From Armillaria gallica (lineage: Eukaryota > Basidiomycota > Agaricomycetes > Agaricales > Physalacriaceae), in contig JBANDB010000007.1 in assembly GCA_037576215.1 (NCBI GenBank), positions 155,001 through 219,000 of the forward strand: a stretch of 64,000 nt of DNA. The letters are read 5' to 3'. Made by a program: the position numbers and the translations under genes. The stretch's first letter is position 1. Each line of letters opens with the position of its first letter. Below, one piece after another: positions 22,776 through 33,400 of this stretch. The notes under the pieces were generated by a model. That model searched no databases, had not been told where the DNA came from, and saw only the letters and a program-made list of their open reading frames with translations.

Positions 22776-23692
22776 GACCATCCGCATGTTCTGACACCAG
22801 CCCCAAGCCCAGAGAAAAAGTGTGTCTGCCCTCAACCTGACAAAAACATTCCCCTAGCTCCATTTAGGCCTATAGCACAAGCGGTGGAAGGGACAGTCTA
22901 CTACGATGACCCATTCAGTAATAGTGCTGAAGATGTGTTAGCAGAGAACAAGAATAACCAGACAAGCCAGCCCAAATCAAAACTCACAATGTTTTGGAGA
23001 AAGGAATCGACAGAGAAACACTCTGAATGCCTGCGTTTCATTGCGGAGCAAGCTAGGACAGAGCAAGAGAAGCGGGTCCTTCAGGAGGAAGAACAAAAGC
23101 GCCAAAAGGAGGAACAGATCCACGAAAACCTGAAAGCCCGTCAACAGAAATATCGTGACACCAAGAAAGAAGAGAAACTTGCAGCAGGGTGGGTCCCAAA
23201 GCAGGGGAACTTTCAGAAACGAGTGAGTGGGTATTTCATAGTTCTTGTGCTTCTACTCACATTTTGGTGTAGAAAATCATAGAGCTCGAGAACAGTGATG
23301 AAGGAGAGTCCAAGGCCTCTCAGGTTGCTGAGAATTCATGCCCTTGATGCCAGTACAATGAGGATAGCCATGAAGACAATAAACCTTCGGGAAGGAAGCG
23401 CCAGAAACCTCAAGAAGATGCTATCCGAACAAACTGGCAGCAATTCTTCCTTTGGTCTCAAGTTGAGGCTGTTGTAAAAAGGTTGGGCAGGCCATGGAGC
23501 CCTCGGACCATTGCCAGAGAGCTGAAGAAAGTGAACCCGAAAGATTTTGCAGGGTTGACAGAGCAGGTTATCGGAAGTTGGATGGATAAGAATGCAAAGA
23601 AACAAGGAATATCGAGGTGGGATGAATGGGTGCTACAGCGGGCAAAGAAGGGAAATTGACCTGGAGGTGAGACAACAAGAACTGGAATCCTG
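22776..23692 (+). pseudogene. Coiled-coil and DNA-binding N-terminal exons of the transposase
   Basis: A Pro-rich stretch (22,776-22,900) is followed by a Glu/Lys/Gln-rich coiled coil (about 22,980-23,200). An intron at 23,223-23,272 (GTGAGT...GTGTAG) follows, and its removal keeps the frame into KIIELENSDE. Then come a basic GRKRQKP patch (possible nuclear signal) and a helix-turn-helix-like segment (WSQVEAVVKRLG to about 23,580). In-frame TGA codons at 22,773, near 23,344 and near 23,655 all fit CGA to TGA decay. It may be the start of the transposase or the linker of a Ulp1-transposase fusion. Confidence 0.65.
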
Positions 23693-23745
23693 GTGAGTCA
23701 GCTGTCAATGTTGTTGCAGCTTTCAGGTTCTGATTCTCATGCCAG

Positions 23746-26618
23746 TCACTGTATCTGGAACTTCGAACTGCGATCAATACCTGGTTAACGGCACTACGAA
23801 AACTGGGCATCCCTCTCACGCTGACTACCATTCATGCAATTATGATCGCTTATGTCGAACATCATGCTCCCCATCTCTTTGCCATCAAACAATCAGATAG
23901 GTCTCGTTTTCAGTGCTCTGAATCCTTTGTCCGCAAATATTTGCATACTACACTTGGATGGAGTGAGCATTGAGCAACAAAGGCAGCGAAAAAAGTCCCA
24001 GAACATGTGGATGAAGTTCTTACTGAGGCCTTCCTCCGTTGATGAACCTATAGACTCCTGCAGGCAGAAAACACAAGACCTGTAACGGCTAGTGTAACCA
24101 AACACAGAATCTGAAGGCAGGTTCTAGCGAGTCTAGTCTTGCACCTCCATGCGATGACTGTAGCTTCCTGGTGGTGTAGCAACATGTTGCTATGCTTTGT
24201 TATGATTCTCTGAAGGCTGTTCAGAGGCTCAAGGTATGTATGTGAACTTTCCTGGAAGGGAAAAGGTGCGTAAATGTGGGTGTATGCTGAGCGGGGGTGA
24301 CCTAGATGCGGCGCGAACTATTTGGTGTCAGAATCCTGGCTACGGTTCTGGTAGAAGATATTTTCCTATGCTCATGTGCTTTCTTTAGAGAAACGCAGAG
24401 ATGGAGCTGGCTTATCTAGAGAAACTCGAATTAGTATCGTTCCTAACTTATAGGAACAGTATGCTGTTGGTGTTAGAGACTAAAGTTCGGAATCCTAGCT
24501 ATGGATTACCCTTTGAAGTCTTCAGGTATGTGAATTTATGATGGGAGGATGACAAACAAGGTAGTCTTTATATGATACCCTTGCTTGTGTTTTGGACAAG
24601 AGGATGTGAATCAAGTTATTTAACACTTGGTAGCTAGCGAGTTTGGGGAAACTTCGCAAAGTGTTATATCTCTTAAGAACGTAGAGATATTAACTTTAAT
24701 TCGCATGTATTGGGTGGTATGTGCGGTGTATGTATCCTCTATGGAGAACTGTCCCTTTTCTATCTACAGGTCATTATCTTTTATACTACAGAACTGTACT
24801 TGCTAAGTAAGCGAACTTTTACCTTGGCTTGATAACCGCAGTACATGATTTGTGAGCGTAGCGAACTATTTGTAACTATAGTTCACTATACTGTGTGCTA
24901 CTCTACTGTGCATACTTATTAAAAGTTCACGTAGCCTAATAAAGCTACGGAAGGTTTACTAATTTACTTACTACTTACTCAGCCGCAGTTAATGGCTCAC
25001 TAATCTCTACTATATTTCTAAGCTGTAAAAGCGTATCCATATGGCCTCTTGAGAATCCATAGCTTGGCATAGCCTATGCATAGTTAAACCGCATGACCGT
25101 ATGGCTTTGTCCACATGCAAAGGCCTAGAATAATGATGCATGTCGGATTTACTGCGGAAGGATTGGCAATCAATGTGCCTGGAGGCACAATGACTCATAG
25201 ATATCAGAGTGAAAGTTCGCATGGAGTGGGAGATTTAATATGATTCTACCTGTGCCAGGCTTACAACGTTTGGTTTAGTGAAAGGCCGTGTAAGGGAGAT
25301 AGGCGATAAATTGTAAGTGGTGTCCGCAATTTCAGAGCGCACAGAGCCTGGAGGCTCATCACTGTGAGGCATTCATCATTTGTGATCATGCTATTCCTGC
25401 CAAGCTTCGTGTGAACACTGATCAGACCCAGATCATCTATCAGCAAGGCTCTGGCACCACTTGGGAGAAGACGGAGGCTGCCCAGGTTTCCACTAGCGGC
25501 CATGATGAGAAACGTGCCTTTACGCTGGTACTTTCTATCTCCACAAGCAGTGAAGTCCTTCCGATGCAGGCTATTTATCATGGCCAAACACTAGCTTCTT
25601 GTCTAAAGAAAAAGGCACCATTCTATCAAGAAGTGATGGACCTTGGCATACGTGTTCTTCCTTCAAAATCATCTACATACTGGTCTACACAGGAAACGAT
25701 GAAGGATCTCATTGACAAGATCATAGCACCCTATTTCAATACTCAAAGGAAGAAGCTCGGACTCACAGCCAAGCGTTGTGCCCTTTGGAAAATTGACTGC
25801 TGGTCGGTGCATAAATCCGCAGAGTTCTTGGAATGGATGAAGAAGAAGCATAAGAGTATTATTATGTACCCAGGAGTTGCACTGACCTCTGGCAGCCCCT
25901 TGAGGTTGGCATACAGTGGATCATGAAGCTTAGTATTAAGCGAACCAGCCACCGGGATATTGTCCTTGAAGTGTCGATACAGTTAGACGAAGATGCAGAT
26001 TCCGTAAAGAAGCTGGATACGAGTCTTAGTACCCTCCGTGATCGCTCAATCAGGTGGATTGTTGCCTCAATTCGTGATATCAGTAACAAGGATCTGGTAC
26101 AGAAGGTACACAAATCTTGAGCTCCTGACATTGATGGTTACTGACACCGTCTTTTACAGGCATTCAAAATGTGCCGTGTAGGAGATCTGGATTGTTCGCA
26201 TGAATGCCTTACTTCTGACAAGACTTTGGAGATGTTATGTGACCTTCCCAACACCAATCCCATCTTGCACACCCAGCTCACTAGTCATTCATTTGCCGAG
26301 CATGATGCTCAAGCTGAAGAAGCACCATTTACCATTGTCACATCAAATGATGATAGTGATATTTCTCTGAATATTATCATGGCTGTTGGTTCAAGTTTGT
26401 CTGATACTCAGAGTGGGTTTGAAGTAGGTGATGAAGGTCTTGTTCGTGTGACAGCAGCAGAGCAGATGGAAGCAGATGGGCTACTGTTCAAGTCAATGGA
26501 CGACACTCCGGAGCCTGAGAGCGATGCATGTATCCCCACTGAGCCATCGGTCAGCAGGTTTGGTAGAATACGGAAGCCCTCAAAGTGGCTTGAGGCCTTA
26601 AAGGTATGGGAGAAGTAG
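23746..26618 (+). pseudogene. DDE_1 (pogo/Tc1-like) transposase, interrupted by copy E
   Basis: After an intron at 23,693-23,745 the frame reads a CENP-B/pogo-like second DNA-binding helix region (WLTALRKLGI, FVRKYLHTTLGWS). TGA at about 23,972 probably replaces Arg. Copy E interrupts the gene at 24,040-25,361, and the frame resumes exactly with EAFIICDHAI. The DDE core has NTDQTQ (about 25,415), KIDCWSVH (about 25,792) and, after a one-base frameshift near 25,860, QPLEVGIQ (about 25,893). These are the three carboxylates of the catalytic triad. An intron at 26,106-26,159 precedes the acidic C-terminus, which ends at 26,618. The enzyme would cut and paste the element at TA. Confidence 0.8.
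24040..25361 (-). repeat. TGATGAGCCT family, copy E (diverged), inside the transposase
   Basis: In plus orientation it starts TGATGAACCT and ends GGAGGCTCATCA. It is flanked by CCGT (24,036-39) and CTGT (25,362-65), a 4-base duplication with one CpG to TpG change. Excision rejoins the transposase reading frame at an Arg-Glu junction, which fixes the borders. Both ends (about 100 bases) match the family; the interior is strongly diverged, so it is a subfamily. 1,322 bases, no gene. Confidence 0.8.
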
Positions 26619-26704
26619 ATATTTCATTGTACTACCTGTATATACATTCTGTATCAGAAAAACACATGTAGGAGGTGAAATTTTCAGATTTTCACAAGGA
26701 AATT

Positions 26705-26830
26705 GGGCTATTTGGCCATCAAGATATGACAGCTTCACAAGGCCCTGTTATGCGTTATGCATTACTGGGAGCTTCACTTCACTGGTCCATGTTACGCGTT
26801 ACGTGAATTAACGGTCGTAATCATACAGTA
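26705..26830 (-). repeat. Right TIR and subterminal repeats of the pogo-like element
   Basis: ACGGTCGTAATCATACAG plus TA at 26,811-26,830. It is preceded by two subterminal units (AGCTTCACAAGGCCCTGTTA at 26,731 and AGCTTCACTTCACTGGTCC at 26,771). These units have the same plus-strand orientation as those at the left end. Confidence 0.7.
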
Positions 26831-27770
26831 CTCTGATTCTTAACAGTTAGCTAGTGCAGTAGCCATTGCCAGGAAATGAATAATGAATAGATTGATATCC
26901 TTGGGAAAGTAGAATTTGTGTGCCAGCTGAAAAATGAGTAAATCAAGCAAGATTAAAATATGAAAATGTTGGTACTAAAAAAGGATGGATGGAATCCAAG
27001 ATAGACCTGATTTCAGGTTACAAGTAGGTTGCAAGAGTGTTCATATCCACTATAGCAGGGTGTCAAGTGTGAGCCTGGCAAAGTAGGATGTAATGGCCAG
27101 CAACCAGAAGAGACTTGAATTGCTCTGGGAAAATCCCAGTGAAGAGGTTTGTGAGGTGCACCTGTGAAACTAAGAGCAGCCTAGCATGAATGACATACTA
27201 AACCTATACTCAATCTCACTAACACACACACACCAATCTCTAATAAGTGCAGAGGGAAGCAAGGAATTTAATTCTACTTGCACACCAACAGTGTCTCAAC
27301 AAATCTCAAGAGCTCTCTCTCACTGGCCTAACACAACACAAAGTAATCAGCAATATCTCAAGTTCTCTTTATTCTCCTCAAAGCTTTTTAAGAGAGAGCA
27401 CATTGAACCATGCAGCTCTCAAGGCAAAGACTTTTTATAAATTATACAAATGGACACACAGATCCATGAAAATGACATGGTCTGCTCAGTGAGCTCACTA
27501 AGTACAAATTGCCACTAGGTCCAACTGTGCACAACTTCACCTTCTTTTTAGCTTACTAAACCTGAGTCCCAACTGGTCACAACAAAAGTCTGTTCAGTGA
27601 GCTTGCTAGTATGAAGTGCCACTAGGTCTAACTATACACACCTTTGCCCTGCTCTAGTCTGCTAAACCTAAGTCCTGACTTGTCACATATAAGGTCCTCA
27701 GCACTCTCAAACAAAATACAATAAACCCTCAAACAAACAGGTCTTGCACACAGCAGGCTCACTAAGTAAC
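26831..27770. other. Unassigned AT-rich sequence with a tandem duplication
   Basis: No gene recognised. Two units of about 115 bases (27,480-27,594 and 27,595-27,710) share CAGTGAGCTCACTAAGTACA-like starts and GCCACTAGGTC(C/T)AACT cores. The stretch ends with GTAAC, the target duplication of the gypsy element. Confidence 0.5.
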
Positions 27771-28155
27771 TGTTATGGCCAGACTCAGGTATAATGAACA
27801 GATGCAATCCTAAGGCTGTCTCGTGTGTGGACAATCACCTAAGACACAGTAGTATGCTCATAGACTGTAGTCATAGCGGTTAATGCTTAGACACTCAGCT
27901 AGTGAGAAAGTTCGTTAGGATTAAGTTTGGTTCAAAGCTAGGGTACATGCTTGGAGGTACACTACTTATATACTAAAGTTCTGATGCTAATAATAGATCT
28001 TTCAATGTGTCAACAATGCGTTCAATGGAAGGTGTCAGCATGGTGTAGCACCATGCAGGAATCATGTGGTTTGGTCATGATGGAGATAATCATAGGCACT
28101 GAAGATAAGATAGGTGCTGGAGATTTAGATAAGATAAAGTGGAAAAATTGTAACA
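27771..28155 (-). repeat. 3' LTR of the gypsy element
   Basis: 385 bases, TGTTATGGCC...GTAACA in plus orientation. The pol frame stop TAA (28,156-28,158 on the minus strand) touches its edge. An AAGAGGG purine run just before it on the minus strand is the likely polypurine tract. Confidence 0.9.
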
Positions 28156-28368
28156 TTACCCTCTTGTTAAGGCAGGCATCTCGACTGCCCTATGGCTCAT
28201 TGTCGGGGTGTCAGAGTCATCGGTACTGGATTCATTATCCCAATATTCGGTGAGAAAGTTGCTCCATACATTAATATCAGGGTTTCTGATCCACTTTTGT
28301 TTCCCATCCTTGCATTGAGCAAGATAGGAAACTTCTCTGTTTTCATTGTACCTGTGGTTAATAATCAT
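28156..28368 (-). pseudogene. C-terminal end of gypsy pol with a second chromodomain-like segment
   Basis: The last 70 codons of the pol frame contain INHRYNENREVSYLAQCKDG and a W...FLTEYW ending. This resembles the HR...YLVKWKG...EYW pattern of chromodomains. It lies after the canonical chromodomain at about 30,015-30,180, from which copy F now separates it. The tail is acidic (SSTDDSD) and ends PALTRG. Stops interrupt the link to the left edge of copy F. The chromo-like assignment is by pattern only. Confidence 0.5.
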
Positions 28369-28445
28369 TGTTACTGCCTTGTCTTCTCAGCTAGTTACAA
28401 TTTTGAGTGTGTCAATCTGTCATGCTTGCTGGTTCTGGGCTTTGT

Positions 28446-30014
28446 TGATGAGCCTAGACTTCTGTGGCAACAGCAACACCCAAAACTCGGAGAGAGCTTA
28501 GGCAATTATGTAGCAACACAGCAATCAAGGCAATGTGTTTGTGAGTGGTTTGGTGCACCTCCGTGCAGTCAATTCCTCAATAATGCAAGATACACTGCGA
28601 CTTTTCAGTCAGCGAAGTAGTACTCTTGGTCAAGGAGTACTAGTAGACGTTGGCTGTAAGCCAGGAAGGATCTTGATAAATGAGAAGAGACAGAATCTGG
28701 TATGACTTGAATACCAAGAAACCGTGATTGAAGCTGCAAAAACAGTCTAGAGACCATGAAAATGGGTCTAGAAATCATAGCAACACGCTAGAAATCATTG
28801 CAATGCTCTAGAAATTGTGGCAATGGATTAGAAGGTGTCAAAATAGCCTAGTAAATGTGGCTTGGGGTGTACCTAATATTGTGAGTTGAAACAATAGCAA
28901 TAAATGTACGGAGACTGCAAGAAACTGGTAGAAATCGTAGCAACTGAGGTGCTGAGTGGGGTGCTGCAGCAATAGATGCACAGCAACTCTGAACAATGAT
29001 AAAGATGAGGGTGATCCTATAGAACTGAACTGGGCCTACACAGAGGCAATACTGAACTGGACAATGAAAGCAATGGCTATGTAGAAGGTGAAAGCGATAA
29101 AACAATCCTATGTGGTGAAAGTGAAGCAATGTTATGGCATTAAAAGACAAAAGCAAGTTATTGACACAAGATATCGTGTATTGGTGCAACCAACAACATA
29201 CAAAGAGTAAAGCAAGCAGTGAGGAATAACTTGGAGTAACCGTAGCTGACTGATAATGCCATAGCCTCATCAACTGGGTAAGAACTAGCTCTAAAAATGT
29301 GGTTTCTACCTAGTTTTTATACTATAAGTACAATTTTATAAATAGAATATTCTTCGGAGCCTTAGTAAGGCTGTAAGTCCTTGGCTTTTGTAATAGCCAT
29401 AGTAAATATATGGAATCTGTGGTTCTAAAGTAACAGCAAGTCCTCGACATTGCCATGTATGGATGCACACCGTGTGGTTTTATTGAGCGATGAGCGGATC
29501 ATAAGGTGCTGTTTAGCTGTGAATTATTGAGCTGCAGTTGCTGTGCTGAGGTGTATGCATGGAGCAACAATAATTTGAAGTCTTGGCACTGTAACAGCCT
29601 TAGTAAACGTGGTCTATAGTTGCCATAGCTGTAATTATCATAGCTGGGAGGGTACTCACGTCAATCATGTCATTTCATTAAATGATTGATGAGCACATCA
29701 ACCAGATGCTTCTAAGTGATGTAGCAACCCTGTTTTAGGATGATTGTCAATCAAAGATGTCTTGCCGCGATGGGATATAGTAATTGTGATGTGAGGCGAG
29801 CTGGGAAGAATAACAGAGTGTGTGAGGAGTGGATGTTACAGTTTTAGGATTGTATCTGAATGTTTGTGGCTTATACTGTGAAAATCCATAGTATTATTGA
29901 GTGTTGGCAGTGTTATGGAGTGTGTGAGGATTATAATAGCGTCATTTTGAAGGTATTGCGTGATGAATGGATAAATCCGTGAATTCTGAGCGTACAGAGC
30001 CTGGAGGCTCATCA
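28446..30014 (-). repeat. TGATGAGCCT family, copy F, nested in the gypsy element
   Basis: In plus orientation it begins TGATGAGCCTAGACTTC and ends GCCTGGAGGCTCATCA, both outer ends of the family, over 1,569 bases. It splits the pol gene just after the chromodomain. I could not match a target duplication (TTGT left, TCAT right), so one edge may have changed or the insertion was followed by rearrangement. Confidence 0.8.
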
Positions 30015-31238
30015 TCATACTCTTTGATGGCTTCCTGGGCATGTTCCATTTTGTCTTCTTGTACCCATGAGTTATGTTCCTGAGTCCATCCTTTCCACTT
30101 GACAAAGTAGTCGATGGTCTTTCTCGAGCATTGTCCTTTTCTTCCTTGGACTGTGCGTGGTCAAGAATTGAGAACTTCTTCAACTTCATACTCTTCTTCA
30201 TCTTCAATGAGGTCAGGCAGGGGAGGAGGCAGTAATTCCTGATTAGGGAATGCTGGTGGTGTGTACGGGGTCAGGAGCTTCTCATTGAAGTGCAGGTGAA
30301 TCTTCCAGTGTGGTGGGAGTTTGAGCTTGTAGGCAGAAGCTCCAGTTCTATTGAGGATCTCGAATGGGCCTACCTGCTTGTTGTCTAGTTTCTTCTTTGG
30401 TTGGGGAAGATGGAGGTTGGTCATGTCAAGCCAGATGCGATCACCGACCTTGTAATCATGAGAAGGGCCCTTTCGCTTGTTATACTGGGCCTTCATTCAT
30501 CCTGCTGCTTCTTTGAGTGCCATTTGGGTTTCCTTGTGAATCTCGGTTATGGTTTTCGAGAATTCAATGGCAGTGGGGTTTGAGAATGGTGTAGGTCATA
30601 CTGAATCAGGAAGGATCTGCGGGTTTCTGCCATAAAGTACCATGAATGGAGATTTGCCTGTTGTGCTGTGAATGCAGTTGTTGTAGGTGAACTCAGCAAG
30701 TGGAAGCCAATCGCTCCAATCGGTCTGTTGATGATTTACGAAGATTCGGAGATACTTCTTGATCTCCTGGTTGACTTGTTCTGTCTGTCCATCTGTCTGA
30801 GAGTGAAAAGCCATTGAGGTGTTGGGCGTGATGTCAAGAAGTCAGTATAGCTCTTTCATGAACTTGGAGACAGATTGGGGGCTCCTGTTGGAGATTATGA
30901 CCTGGGGCATGCCATGTCAGGCATAGATGTGGTCTTAAAGGATTTTAGCCCATCCTTCTGCTGAGTTCTGTACTGCAGGTGACTAGGATTATTGCCTTAG
31001 AAAACTGGTCGACGATCACTAGGATGGCGTCATAGCCATTCAACTCAGGAAGCCCTGTGACCATGTCCACAGAGATGTGGGTCCAGGGTCCCATGGGTAT
31101 TGTGTTCAGGTAGAGTGGAGTGGCTTTGGCCTGCGTGCTTGATTTTGTTCTTTGACATGTCTCACATCCTTTCACATATGCTTTGACATCTTTCTTCAGC
31201 TTGGGCCACCAGTAATTGCAGAGTACTAGCTCCTTCAT
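30015..31238 (-). pseudogene. Gypsy integrase with chromodomain (decayed)
   Basis: Read on the minus strand: a zinc-binding HHCC segment ending CETCQRTKS (about 31,150), the core with ISVDMVTGLP (first catalytic Asp, about 31,075), and FHSQTDGQTEQVNQ (core end, about 30,800). A GPY/F-type module follows (VGPFEILNRTGASAYKLKLP, about 30,330), then a chromodomain (DYFVKWKGW, about 30,100). Integrase joins element DNA into the host; the chromodomain would steer it to methylated-histone chromatin. Frames are split by stops near 30,940 and 30,590 and by a shift near 30,165. Confidence 0.85.
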
Positions 31239-31619
31239 CTTCTTGATTCCTGGGTGCCTGGCAGTGATGTGGTCATGCGCATTGGAAATGATATCACCGT
31301 GAAGGGTGTGCTTTTGGGGGACATAGACTTATCCATCGTACTTCAGAAGACCTCCCTCTCAGGAGATTCCTCATTCGTGGTTCAGGGAGTTGGCTATGCC
31401 CTCATCCTATAAGTCCTCTTGGTGGGTGGCTTCTTCGATTTGAGCATGAACTTTGCTCATGGTGGGCATGATGAGGGCCCTAAAGTGTGCGGGTTGAAGG
31501 ATGACAATATTGTCATTGTCCTCCTTGCCTTGGTCATGGTTGTCACATCGTGACAGAAGATCTGCCTTCTTGTTCTAGGTACCCAGTTTGTGACATAGCA
31601 CAAAGTGATACTCGGCGAG

Positions 31620-32870
31620 CTCGGTGACCCAGTGCACCTGTCATTGGTTCAGCTTCTGAGGCTTTCAGACATACTGGAGGTTTTGGTGGTCCATCCAGAT
31701 TTCGATGTCATGGGTGGCACCCATGAAATAATGCTGCCATTCTGAAAGAGCGAGCATGATGGCGAGGAGTTCCTTGTTGTATATTTTATAGTTCCTCTCC
31801 ATCACCATGAGGGCCTTCAACAAGAAGGCTATGGGTCTCCATATTCCTTTCTGCTCTTGGCTGAGCACTGCTCCAACTGCTCCATCACTGGCATCCACTT
31901 CAACTCAGAATAGTCTATTTTTGGTAGGGATTGCGAGGACAATGTCCTCGGCAAACCGTCTCTTCAGTTCTTGGAACACTTGGTTTTGTGCAGCGCCCCA
32001 CATCCATTCGACCTTTCCTGTGAGTTGGGTAAGGGCACATACGATCTTCAAATAGCCCTTGATAAACTTGTGATAGAAATTGGTGAACCTGAGGAACAAC
32101 TGTAATTCCTTCTTCTTTGTCGGAGTTGGCCATTCAGCAATCCTTGCAACCTTGACTGGGTCCATGCATACGGAGTCCTGGCTAATGATGATGCCCAGGT
32201 ACTCAGTCTCTAAGACTTTGAACTTGCACTTCTCAGCTTTAAGGAACAGTTTGTGTTCCCAAAGACGCTGGAGTACATGCTTTATGATTTGTTGATGTTC
32301 TCCTAGATCTTTGGAGAAGATTAGAATATTGTCCAGGTAGATTGTGACCTTGCTTTCAGCAATGAGGTCCTTGAAGATGTCGTTCATCATCCACTGAAAG
32401 TCGCAGGTGAGTTGGTGAGCCCAAAGAACATAACGGTAGGTTTGAAGAGTCCCCTATTTGTATGGAAGGTGGCCTTTTCCTCATCTCCTTCCTTGATTCA
32501 GATGTTGTTGTATCCCCAATAAACATTGAGTTTCATGAAATACTTGGCACCACACAGTTTGGAGATGAGTTTGGAGATGAGTGGTAATGGATAGCAATTT
32601 TTAATGGTCATCTCATTTAGCTTGCAATAGTCCTGTACAGGTCAAAATATACCATCCTTCTTCTTGATGAAGAAGAAGGGAGAAGCAAAGGGGGATTTGG
32701 AGGGGCAAATATGGCCCAACTCTAGGTTCTCATTGAGGAACTTGTCAAGCTGTTCCTGTTTGTTCCAGTTCAATGAATAAACCTTGTAATCTAAGGTTGA
32801 CTTCATGTTAGGGATGAGCTCGATGGCATGGTCCCATAGCTTTCATTCAGGGAGCTCATCAAAATTCTCC
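31620..32870 (-). pseudogene. Gypsy reverse transcriptase and RNase H (decayed)
   Basis: On the minus strand the reverse transcriptase reads YSLNWNKQEQL, SPFASPFFFIKKKDG, FGLTNSPATFQ and YLDNILIFS (about 32,325). RNase H follows with MDASDGAVGAVLSQ (about 31,895) and WMDHQNLQYV. The active-site box has YLDN where the family has YLDD. The GAT to AAT change lies at a former CpG, so polymerase function is lost independently of the several stops. Confidence 0.88.
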
Positions 32871-33400
32871 TTGGAGAACAGGTTGCAGAAGGAGTGGTAG
32901 TGCAATGGAACCATCTCTTCGAAGGTCTTTTTAGGCTTGTCGGCGTTTGCTGCAGTGGCTAGGTCATTGGTGTGATGCGTGGCATGGATGACAATCTCTT
33001 CCTCCATGCGTACAGTGAGGATGGTGTCTCCTTTCTCGAGCTCTTCATCCCATCGGTCATCAGGGTTGGTGTCTGATAACGTTAGTGGGTTCTTGACACA
33101 TTGGCAATGCCCAAAGACAAGTGAACCCATTTCCCAGTTGATGCTCAGGTTATGATGCTTGAGCCAGTCATGCCCGAGATACAGGTCCTTTTTTCTGAGG
33201 TCGGTGACAGTGAGGTCAATGCACTCGTTGTGGTTGCCTATTGCCATTTGGAGTTCCATGAACTTAGTGATGTCACCCACCTTATTGTGGGATCTGTCAG
33301 TGTTATATACTAGAATAGGAACAATCACCTTCTTCATGTCAATCTGGTGTTCGGTAACATAGATGCAGTTGATCATGCTTCTGGTACATCTGCTGTCCAA
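32871..33400 (-). pseudogene. Gypsy aspartic protease domain (decayed)
   Basis: The active-site loop reads LLDSRCTRSMIN (about 33,395) where retroelement proteases have D-S/T-G. The Gly to Arg change (GGA to AGA) fits a CpG transition. The downstream LYLGHDWLKHHNLSINW stretch, typical of fungal chromovirus proteases, confirms the family. The domain would mature the Gag-Pol polyprotein. Confidence 0.75.

Larger units (their letters stand above)
21100..26828 (+). mobile_element. Tc1/mariner-pogo-like transposon with Ulp1 peptidase cargo
   Basis: The left end CTGTACGATTACAACCGT (from 21,100) is mirrored at the right by ACGGTCGTAATCATACAG (to 26,828), 16 of 18 positions matching. TA sits on both outer sides (21,098-99 and 26,829-30), the target duplication of the Tc1/mariner group. 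Inside, all on the plus strand, lie a Ulp1 peptidase, a coiled-coil segment and a DDE_1-type transposase. Subterminal direct repeats (AGCTTCACAGGG plus GTTATGCATTATG-like) occur at both ends. Removing the nested copy E leaves about 4.4 kb. Carrying a peptidase is not a standard feature of pogo elements that I know of. Confidence 0.75.

Noticed and set aside
24040..25361. Large intron in the transposase
   Set aside because: It has repeat-family termini and a target duplication and lacks splice sites at the rejoining point.
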